This document shows, piece after piece, positions 36,595-43,517 of a stretch of 64,000 nucleotides of DNA (its first letter is position 1; each line of letters starts with the position of its first letter). Source of the stretch: Macrococcoides equi (GTDB lineage: Bacteria > Bacillota > Bacilli > Staphylococcales > Staphylococcaceae); the NCBI RefSeq assembly GCF_047425865.1, contig NZ_CP179735.1. One strand, given 5' to 3'. The notes under the pieces are model-generated. The model was not told the origin of the DNA. It saw nothing but the letters and a program-made list of their open reading frames with translations, and did no database searches. The position numbers were made by a program, and so were the translations under genes.

Positions 36595-37644
36595 ATGTTC
36601 TTAGCGTGGAAAGAAATCATGCACAATAAGTTAAAATTCTCACTCATTATCGGTGTGCTTGTACTGATTTCATACTTACTCTTCTTAATTTCCGGATTGT
36701 CTAACGGATTAATGGGTATGAACAGAGAGGCCATTGACAAATGGGATCCAGATGCAATTATCGTCACAAAAGAATCTAACAGAAACTTAGCACAGTCAGT
36801 CATGGATATTGACGCATTGGATAATAAGTTCGATAAGGTTGCACCCATTAAAAATCTTGCTGTTATTATTGCTAAGGGTGACAAAAAGCAAAATACTTTA
36901 CTCTTCGGCATTGATAAAGAAACATTCGTCAATCCAAATATTACAGAAGGTAAAACATTTAACAAAGACTTTGAAGTCGTGGCAAACGATGGATTAAAGC
37001 AAAAAGGGTTCAAGATTGGTGACAATGTAGATATTGCGGGTAGTGATGAAGATTTAAAAATCGTAGGTTTCACTAATAACGCAAAGTATAACGCAGCAAA
37101 TGCTTTATATTCTAACAACACTACAGCAGAGAAATTATCGATGAATCGACTTAAAAGTAAAGCAAATGCATTCTTAATTAAAGATAAAAACTATAAGTCC
37201 GTAGATATCGACAACGACTTTGAAGCAATTGATAAAGAAACATTTATCACAAAACTGCCAGGGTATACTGAACAGAAACTTACACTCGATGTTATGAGCT
37301 ATTTCCTGTTTACAATCGCAACATTTATTATCGGGATATTCTTATACATACTAACTATTCAAAAAGCCCCAGTATTCGGGCTACTTAAAGCTCAAGGTAT
37401 TAGTAATGGATTTTTAGCACGTTCACTGATCATCCAGACATTGATACTATCGGTTATCGCAGTTATCATTGCGCTCATTCTAACGATTATTACAGCAAAC
37501 GTAATCCCTGACGTTGTGCCTATTAAATTCGTCTGGAATATGATTGCAATTTATGCTGGTGTCATTATTTTAACAGCAGTACTCGGCGGACTTTTCTCAA
37601 TCCGATCAATTCAGAAAGTCGATCCACTTAAAACGATAGGATAA
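36595..37644 (+). CDS. ABC exporter permease, HrtB/DevC-like (FtsX fold)
   Basis: A 349-residue permease with one N-terminal TM, a large extracellular MacB-like domain (about residues 40-225) and three C-terminal TMs, the MacB/HrtB topology. The N-terminal LAWKEIMHNKLKFSL is typical. Characterised relatives export haem-related toxicity (HrtB) or assemble efflux with the cognate ATPase that follows nine bases downstream. No HssRS-type system is adjacent, so haem as substrate is not established. Confidence 0.82.
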   Translation: MFLAWKEIMHNKLKFSLIIGVLVLISYLLFLISGLSNGLMGMNREAIDKWDPDAIIVTKESNRNLAQSVMDIDALDNKFDKVAPIKNLAVIIAKGDKKQNTLLFGIDKETFVNPNITEGKTFNKDFEVVANDGLKQKGFKIGDNVDIAGSDEDLKIVGFTNNAKYNAANALYSNNTTAEKLSMNRLKSKANAFLIKDKNYKSVDIDNDFEAIDKETFITKLPGYTEQKLTLDVMSYFLFTIATFIIGIFLYILTIQKAPVFGLLKAQGISNGFLARSLIIQTLILSVIAVIIALILTIITANVIPDVVPIKFVWNMIAIYAGVIILTAVLGGLFSIRSIQKVDPLKTIG

Positions 37645-37653
37645 GGTGATATT

Positions 37654-38328
37654 ATGGTATTAACATTAAAACAAGTCAATAAATCATTTGGTAGTGACCA
37701 GACGTATGTTGAAGCGTTGAAACCTGTCGACTTTGCTATACAGTCCGGAGAAATGGTCGCAGTCATCGGACCATCAGGTTCAGGAAAAAGTACATTTCTA
37801 ACTATTGCCGGGTTACTTCAGCAACCTACAAACGGTCAAATCATTATCGGTGGCGATGATGTGAGTAAGCTTACAGAGAAACAACGTGCTAAAGTGAGAT
37901 TAAAACAAATCGGTTTTATTTTACAGGCTTCTAACCTAGTACCGTTTTTAAAAGTAAAAGATCAGTTTAAATTACTCGATAAAGTGAATAAAGAGCACAT
38001 TGATCAACAAACATTTAATGCTCAAATCAAGCAACTTGGACTGGAAAAAGTACTAAATCAATTTCCAGCTGAACTTTCTGGTGGACAACGTCAGCGTGTA
38101 GCAATACTGAAAGCAATGTATACAAATCCCGCACTTATCTTAGCTGACGAACCTACTGCAAGCTTAGACGGTAAGCGTGCGGTTGAAGTCATCCAAATGA
38201 TTAGAGATATAGTTAAAGGTAGTCAAAAAGCAGCAATCGTTGTCACACATGATACGAGATTGCTAGAATACTTTGATAAAGTGTATCATATGGAAGATGG
38301 TCACTTGAAAGAGCAAACAGAAATATAA
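37654..38328 (+). CDS. ABC exporter ATPase, HrtA/DevA/LolD-like
   Basis: ATPase of 224 residues with Walker A GPSGSGKST, Q-loop LQASNLVPFL, signature LSGGQRQR, Walker B LILADEPTASLD and switch His VVTHD. It is the partner of the permease just upstream, forming a two-gene operon that ends at a strong terminator. The ASNLVPFLKV stretch is characteristic of HrtA-type ATPases. Confidence 0.88.
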   Translation: MVLTLKQVNKSFGSDQTYVEALKPVDFAIQSGEMVAVIGPSGSGKSTFLTIAGLLQQPTNGQIIIGGDDVSKLTEKQRAKVRLKQIGFILQASNLVPFLKVKDQFKLLDKVNKEHIDQQTFNAQIKQLGLEKVLNQFPAELSGGQRQRVAILKAMYTNPALILADEPTASLDGKRAVEVIQMIRDIVKGSQKAAIVVTHDTRLLEYFDKVYHMEDGHLKEQTEI

Positions 38329-38340
38329 ATGATTAATGTG

Positions 38341-38374
38341 AAAACGCCCGGTTCATTGATGAACCGGGCGTTTT
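38341..38374 (+). terminator. Terminator of the HrtAB-like operon
   Basis: A 16-bp perfect stem AAAACGCCCGGTTCAT / ATGAACCGGGCGTTTT with a 2-nt spacer; the right arm shares sequence with the following tandem repeats. Confidence 0.88.
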
Positions 38375-38495
38375 CATATGTCATTTGCACGGTTGAACCT
38401 CGAGCCGGGCACTTTCATATATCTTTTGCACGGTTGAACCTCGAGCCGGGCACTTTCATATATCTTTTGCACGGTTTGAACTCGAACTGGGCATC
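38364..38495. repeat. Second tandem array with exact 41-bp period
   Basis: CCGGGC-type starts at 38364, 38405, 38446 and 38487 and TTTTGCACGG starts at 38383, 38424 and 38465 are each 41 bases apart. Aligned to the array at 6669, it shares GCA at 5-7, CG at 24-25 and TTTC at 31-34. It follows the terminator of the ABC operon between convergent genes. Open frames over it are artefacts. Confidence 0.85.
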
Positions 38496-38516
38496 ACACC
38501 ATAAGGAAACAAAGCA

Positions 38517-39032
38517 TTATTTAACGAAATTAATATATGCTGTACTACTTTCCATTAGAGCGTCATCAGTTAACTCATATGCTGTTCCGTAAAGTGCGAA
38601 ATAGCCAACATAGTTCGCACCGATATAATTAAATGTTGCCTCAAATGGACTCAGTAAAGCATCAAGTGTGAAATGATTCGAGCCGTTTTCGCTATAATCT
38701 ACCTCATTCGAACCAACCGTCACACCAATACCAAACGATTTCCCCTTTAACTTAGTTCCTTCTGGCCCATATGCATAATTGTACAGGAACACTTCATCAA
38801 GATACTGCTTTAATAATGGCGGACTACTATACCAGTAGAATGGGAATTGGAAGATAATCTTATCATAATTTAATAAACGTTCCTGTTCATTTGCCACATT
38901 AATCTTTGATTCAGGGTATAACGCGTATAAATCAATGATATCAATCTCTTCTTTTATCAAACTGTCCATCCATAATCGATTGACGCGTGAATGATTCATG
39001 TCTGGATGCACGATAATTACTAATGTTTTCAT
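38517..39032 (-). CDS. Flavodoxin-like NAD(P)H dehydrogenase (quinone), KefF/MdaB-like
   Basis: A 171-residue flavodoxin-fold oxidoreductase. It shows the N-terminal LVIIVHPDMNHSRVN loop, FQFPFYWYSSPPLLKQYLDE (flavin and quinone pocket) and NYAYGPEGTKLKGKSF, all typical of the NQO family. It reduces quinones or electrophiles with NAD(P)H. The ATG at 39032 overlaps the vicinity of the stop of the acetyltransferase upstream (39038), so both are in one transcript. Confidence 0.85.
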   Translation of the reverse strand: MKTLVIIVHPDMNHSRVNRLWMDSLIKEEIDIIDLYALYPESKINVANEQERLLNYDKIIFQFPFYWYSSPPLLKQYLDEVFLYNYAYGPEGTKLKGKSFGIGVTVGSNEVDYSENGSNHFTLDALLSPFEATFNYIGANYVGYFALYGTAYELTDDALMESSTAYINFVK

Positions 39033-39037
39033 ATGTA

Positions 39038-39598
39038 TCACTCCTCAATTCTTTTTATCACTTTCGCAGGTGATCCTGCAACAATCGTATTTGGCGGTAC
39101 ATCTTTTGTTACTGTTGAATCAGCTGCAACGATTGAATTCTCCCCAACTGTCACACCTGGTAATACCGTTACATTCGCACCTAACCACGCATTCTTCTTA
39201 ATCAATACCTTATTTACTACTAAACCACGACGCTTTGTTGGATCTACGATATGATTGACAGAAATAATTCTTGCTGACGGTCCAATGAGCACATTATCCT
39301 CAATTTCAATGCCACCTAAATCAACAAATGTTACATTCTTATTGATGAAGATATCTTTACCAAACTTAATATGACGGCCGTAATCAGTATAAAATGGTAA
39401 TGAGACAACGACACTTTCATCGATTGACTGGCCTGTCATTTCACCTAGTATTTTTAGTACTTCTGAGTTTGTTTTAAACCCATTATTAATTTCAAATGAT
39501 AGCTGTTCGTTGTTTCCTTTATGTGCATGGATTTCAATATAAATCGAATCATCTTTCAATATTTCAATATTTTGAATACGTTCTAATAAACTCATCAT
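39038..39598 (-). CDS. Left-handed beta-helix sugar O-acetyltransferase (Maa/LacA-like)
   Basis: A 186-residue trimeric acetyltransferase. Hexapeptide repeats are evident from about residue 85 on (GGIEIEDNVLIGPSARI, AWLGANVTVLPGV, VGENSIVAADSTV), and the C-terminal NTIVAGSPAKVIK is the family's CoA end. The catalytic His lies in ISVNHIVDP. It acetylates a maltose- or galactoside-type sugar in characterised relatives. Start follows AAGGAGTGAAC. Confidence 0.85.
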   Translation of the reverse strand: MMSLLERIQNIEILKDDSIYIEIHAHKGNNEQLSFEINNGFKTNSEVLKILGEMTGQSIDESVVVSLPFYTDYGRHIKFGKDIFINKNVTFVDLGGIEIEDNVLIGPSARIISVNHIVDPTKRRGLVVNKVLIKKNAWLGANVTVLPGVTVGENSIVAADSTVTKDVPPNTIVAGSPAKVIKRIEE

Positions 39599-39651
39599 GT
39601 TCACTCCTTTTATATTCATTTTACTATAGCCTTTGAAAAACCATTAAGTAA

Positions 39652-39696
39652 AAGCACTATAATGACTGATTCAAATCAGCATTCATTATAGTGCTT
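39652..39696 (-). terminator. Hairpin terminator after msrA
   Basis: A long imperfect stem AAGCACTATAATGA...TCATTATAGTGCTT just beyond the msrA stop. Confidence 0.7.
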
Positions 39697-39712
39697 CATG
39701 CAAGTGATTCAT

Positions 39713-40183
39713 TTATTTATATTTTCTCATTACGTCGTGTGGAATATGGCAATAATCATTCGGATGTCTGTCTAAATAATCCTGATGTTCATCCGCACTA
39801 CGAATATAATTTGTGAGTGGTTGAACTTCAACCATTATTTTATCTTTATCAATTCTCTTGTTAATAAATGCTTCTGCCTGTTCCAGATGTTTAGGATCTT
39901 CGCTATATACACCTGTTCGATACTTTTCCCCAATATCAATGCCTTGTTGATTCAAACTGTATGGGTCAATGATAAGAAAGAAATCTTCCATGATATTGTG
40001 TACTGATGTAACTTCCGCATCAAACGTTACTTTGACACATTCTGCATAACCATCATATTCACCATCCAATGTATCTGACGTACCATTTGCTCTTCCCGCT
40101 TCAGTTAACACGACACCTGGCACTGTCTTCATGAATGCCTGCACTCCCCATAGACATCCACCTGCGATATATAACGTTTCCAT
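39713..40183 (-). CDS. msrA: Peptide methionine sulfoxide reductase MsrA
   Basis: Repairs methionine-S-sulfoxide in proteins. 156 residues. The catalytic Cys is in AGGCLWG, a variant of GCFWG with Leu for Phe; the EYDGYAECVKVTFD and later YRTGVY segments are conserved MsrA features. No C-terminal resolving Cys pair is present, as in the shorter MsrA proteins. ATG 40183 follows GGAGGG; the next gene upstream is a flavin oxidoreductase 16 bases away, suggesting joint transcription. Confidence 0.9.
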   Translation of the reverse strand: METLYIAGGCLWGVQAFMKTVPGVVLTEAGRANGTSDTLDGEYDGYAECVKVTFDAEVTSVHNIMEDFFLIIDPYSLNQQGIDIGEKYRTGVYSEDPKHLEQAEAFINKRIDKDKIMVEVQPLTNYIRSADEHQDYLDRHPNDYCHIPHDVMRKYK

Positions 40184-40198
40184 CGAACCCTCCATAAA

Positions 40199-41410
40199 TT
40201 ATCTTCTTCTCTTCGTAAATGCTCTTGTTCCATGTACTTTAGCTAAGTCAAATAACGGACTCCACGCATTTGTATGTATTACAGGAGTTTGATCATTACC
40301 TAATTTTCTAATTTGTTGTTCATAATATGCAATGCCGATAAATCCACCAAACATTTTATCCAATGCTTTTACTTTAGTTGTCAGTCTCGGAATCGTCATA
40401 TCTTCATACGTTCCATTTTTCAATTGATTTGGTAATTCCGGATTTAATACAAGTGGTCTTGCAATACCTATCATCGCTACATTTGTATTCGTTATCGCAT
40501 CAATCATACTTTCTTGTTTGCGGAATCCACCAATCACTGCAATCGGCACGTCTACCATCTCACTTATTTTTTTGGCATAGTCTAAGAAGTATACTTCACC
40601 ATCACCCATCATTTCAGGTTTCTCATAATCTCCACCTGAAATTTCAATATGATTAATACCTAATTCAGCCATTTTCTTAATGACTGCGATTGAATCATCT
40701 AATGAGAAACCTTTATCATTGAAGTCTGTTGAATTGATCTTCAAGCTGATTGGGAAATCTTCTCCAACTGCTGCTCTCATTCCTGTATAAATATCAATTA
40801 AGAATTGCATACGTTTCTCTAATGTTCCGCCATATTCATCAAAGCGACGATTGTCTCTTGATGATAAGAACTGACTTACTAAATAACCGTGTGCACCATG
40901 TATTTGAACACCAGTAAATCCTGCTTGCTTCGCTACTGCTGCTGCTGTAACAAAGCGTTCAATCGTCTCTTTAATTTCATTGATTGTCATTTCACGAGGT
41001 GGATTAAATGCACTACCTGCATCCCCACTGATTGGAATCGCACTTGGTGCAATTGGTTGCTTTGATACTGATTTAGGGCTTTGTTTACCTGGATGATTAA
41101 TTTGCATCCAAATATGACTACCGTTACGTTTACCAGCGTCTGCCCAGCGCGTTAATATATCTAGATCTCTATCATCTTCAATGACGACATTTCCAGGCTC
41201 ACCAAGATAACGTCTATCAACCATTACATTACCTGTAAGGGACATCCCGATACCACCATCAGCCCAATGTTTGTAAGCATTAACGAGTGCTTCTGTAGGA
41301 CGGTGCGTTTTATCACTCATCCCTTCACTCATTGCACCTTTATATAATCTATTTTTAATCGTTACACCGTTACTTAATACAAGTGGTTCGAATAACTTTT
41401 CTACTGACAT
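40199..41410 (-). CDS. Old-yellow-enzyme family NADH:flavin oxidoreductase
   Basis: A 403-residue FMN TIM-barrel reductase. N-terminal LSNGVTIKNRLYKGAMSE, the catalytic/substrate-binding QINHPGKQSPK (His-x-x-Gly-Lys pattern), GVQIHGAHGYLVSQFLS and the later GGFRK...GIARPLVLNPE are standard. Such enzymes reduce activated C=C bonds of enones and nitro compounds. ATG at 41410 has AAAGGAG. It is in a stress/redox cluster with msrA downstream. Confidence 0.88.
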   Translation of the reverse strand: MSVEKLFEPLVLSNGVTIKNRLYKGAMSEGMSDKTHRPTEALVNAYKHWADGGIGMSLTGNVMVDRRYLGEPGNVVIEDDRDLDILTRWADAGKRNGSHIWMQINHPGKQSPKSVSKQPIAPSAIPISGDAGSAFNPPREMTINEIKETIERFVTAAAVAKQAGFTGVQIHGAHGYLVSQFLSSRDNRRFDEYGGTLEKRMQFLIDIYTGMRAAVGEDFPISLKINSTDFNDKGFSLDDSIAVIKKMAELGINHIEISGGDYEKPEMMGDGEVYFLDYAKKISEMVDVPIAVIGGFRKQESMIDAITNTNVAMIGIARPLVLNPELPNQLKNGTYEDMTIPRLTTKVKALDKMFGGFIGIAYYEQQIRKLGNDQTPVIHTNAWSPLFDLAKVHGTRAFTKRRR

Positions 41411-41520
41411 CAATTTCACTCCTTTTTTAAATTACTTTGAATCCATTTCTATATTATTATTGTCTTTCCTTTATAATAACTTTTCCAGCAGGATGACCAT
41501 TATATGATTATGATAGTAAA

Positions 41521-42132
41521 TTAAATCTTTCTTACCTTCTCCATCTCATCAGCCAATCGATGATCGTCCTGATGAATACTTTCGCGTAAATTCAAGACGA
41601 TATTTTTATAATCTTTGTCACTTCTATTCTGACTTAATTTATATTTAAGACTTGCTTCACGCACTTTTACTTTATAACCAATTACACCTTTAGCTTGTTT
41701 CAAAATATCTTCACTCAACGTATCGAAGTGTCTGGCATTCTCACCCGTTTCAAAATAATCTGTCAGTCGTTTCAAATCTTGCATCAGCTCATCATAATTC
41801 AACTCAATGCAATTCCCTCTTAACTGTGCAGCCTGGTAATTCCAGGTTGAGACTTCTTCTTGCTCATACCAAGAAGATGAAACATAACCATGCGCACCTG
41901 TAAATTGAACGAGTACATTATTATTGTTTTCAAGGGTCTTATTTTGTGGATTTGGTTTCGCTAAATGAAAAGACAAGATGATTTCATCATCAACTACATC
42001 CACCATCACGGGTACCTGTGATGCATAAGGGACGTCATTATGCGATGAAATCACTGTTGCAAATGGATGTGCTTTTAGAAATTCTATCAATGAATTAAAA
42101 TCTTCTACTTTAAATAATTTCGGTAAGAACAT
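41521..42132 (-). CDS. PaiB-family FMN-binding protein
   Basis: A 203-residue split-barrel protein of the PaiB family (in Bacillus, a negative regulator linked to sporulation and protease genes; many members are simply FMN-binding). The N-terminal FLPKLFKVEDF, HPFATVIS, PYASQVPVMV, GAHGYVSSSWY and WNYQAAQLRG segments are family hallmarks. It starts a few bases downstream of the SQR-like gene and shares its direction. Confidence 0.87.
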   Translation of the reverse strand: MFLPKLFKVEDFNSLIEFLKAHPFATVISSHNDVPYASQVPVMVDVVDDEIILSFHLAKPNPQNKTLENNNNVLVQFTGAHGYVSSSWYEQEEVSTWNYQAAQLRGNCIELNYDELMQDLKRLTDYFETGENARHFDTLSEDILKQAKGVIGYKVKVREASLKYKLSQNRSDKDYKNIVLNLRESIHQDDHRLADEMEKVRKI

Positions 42133-42156
42133 AGTGCCATCCCCCTTTAGATTTTT

Positions 42157-43335
42157 TTATCCTCTTCCTTTAAGCATACCATGCCAGTACATAAATGGAA
42201 TGGCCCTCTTCTTAATTTGATAAAATAACGGATTTGTCTTTCCTTGTAAAAATGGCATTGATTCTTTCGGCTTTAAATCATATCCGAATTCAGCAATTAA
42301 TGCCTGACCGTATTCTGTAGCAATTGGGCATGCTGTTGAACCATCATATTTTGAAGATAATGGTTTGCCCTTCATTTGTGAACTTAAATTATCAACCAGG
42401 ATAGGTACCTGCTTTCTTACAGCAGCACCCATTTTGATTGTTGGTAAATTCGTACAATCACCAATGCCGAAGATATTTTGATGACGTGTGTGTTGTAAAG
42501 TATAGGGGTTTACATCCATCCAACCTGAAACGTCACTGAGTGTTGACTGTTTAATGACTTCAGGTGCACTCATTGGTGGCGTAACAAGTATCATTGAGAA
42601 TGGTATCTCATATTGTGTATCCGTTTTTAGATTTTGAAATGTCGCGACTTTTTTATTACCATCAATAGCGATTAGTTCTTGTTCAAGTTCATATTCAATT
42701 GCTTTGTCCTGCATATGCTTTTCAATTTCAATCCTGTACCTCTCAACTGGGAACAATGAAGATTTACCGGACATAAACATCAAATTAATATTATTTCTTT
42801 TTCTATCTATGAAGTATTCATCGAACGTAAATACAGAGTTTTCAGGTGATACACCACCTTTAATAGGTGACACCGGTTTCGTTACAATGACATTGCCTTC
42901 TTTCACTGACTTTAACGTTTTATACGTATAATCAAGCTTGTCATATAAGTAATTTGTGCATACATTGTTACATCCTAATGTTTCCGACAAACCTTCAATT
43001 GCATCAAAATCAAGCTGTAGCCCTAATGCTACAACTAAATACTCATATCTCACGCTACCTTCACCAAATCTTATAATACGTTCAGGAGCCTGAATACCAG
43101 TCACTTCACGCTGAATAAAGTCTGCATGATTAGGAATGACCTTTTTCATTTTCTTGCGCGTATGTTTTTTATCTTCTTCACCTGAACCTACAAGTGGCCA
43201 CGCAGGCTGATAGGCATGATAATCCGCATGATCAACGATTAAAATATCTTTTATCCCCTTCTTGATCAATTTACTCGCTGTTGAAATCCCCCCTGCACCT
43301 GCGCCTAATATTACGATTTGATATTTATTTTTCAT
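42157..43335 (-). CDS. SQR-like FAD/NAD(P)-binding oxidoreductase
   Basis: A 392-residue flavoprotein with the dinucleotide fold VILGAGAGGISTASKL at the N-terminus, YLVVALG in the middle and NIFGIGDCTNLPT as the second FAD-binding stretch. The size, the PAWPLVGSG loop and the C-terminal region fit sulfide:quinone oxidoreductase relatives. Cysteines exist at NNVCTNY and TACPIATEY, but I cannot confirm the catalytic pair, so sulfide as substrate is only likely. ATG 43335 follows AAAGGGGGATG. It is divergent from formate dehydrogenase. Confidence 0.78.
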   Translation of the reverse strand: MKNKYQIVILGAGAGGISTASKLIKKGIKDILIVDHADYHAYQPAWPLVGSGEEDKKHTRKKMKKVIPNHADFIQREVTGIQAPERIIRFGEGSVRYEYLVVALGLQLDFDAIEGLSETLGCNNVCTNYLYDKLDYTYKTLKSVKEGNVIVTKPVSPIKGGVSPENSVFTFDEYFIDRKRNNINLMFMSGKSSLFPVERYRIEIEKHMQDKAIEYELEQELIAIDGNKKVATFQNLKTDTQYEIPFSMILVTPPMSAPEVIKQSTLSDVSGWMDVNPYTLQHTRHQNIFGIGDCTNLPTIKMGAAVRKQVPILVDNLSSQMKGKPLSSKYDGSTACPIATEYGQALIAEFGYDLKPKESMPFLQGKTNPLFYQIKKRAIPFMYWHGMLKGRG

Positions 43336-43436
43336 TACAACATCCCCCTTTTTGGTTTTACAGCTGATACAAATGCTTAATTCATATACCCTATTTCCTT
43401 TTTTACTATAAATTCTACAAATTTTCATACATTCTT

Positions 43437-43464
43437 TTGAATAATTTTCGATTAGTCGTATAAT
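43437..43464 (+). promoter_or_regulatory. Formate dehydrogenase promoter
   Basis: TTGAAT (43437-43442), 16-bp spacer, TATAAT (43459-43464); about 50 bases upstream of the start. Confidence 0.65.
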
Positions 43465-43517
43465 TAAATTGGGCACAAATATTGTTTTACTAAATTCAAA
43501 TGAAATGGGGTTTTTGT

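Noticed and set aside
36477..37121. 214-residue frame on the minus strand
   Set aside because: Shadow of the FtsX-like permease gene on the other strand, which has proper start, domains and operon context.
38329..38592. 87-residue frame after the HrtA-like gene
   Set aside because: Runs through a terminator and the second 41-bp array; no ribosome binding site.
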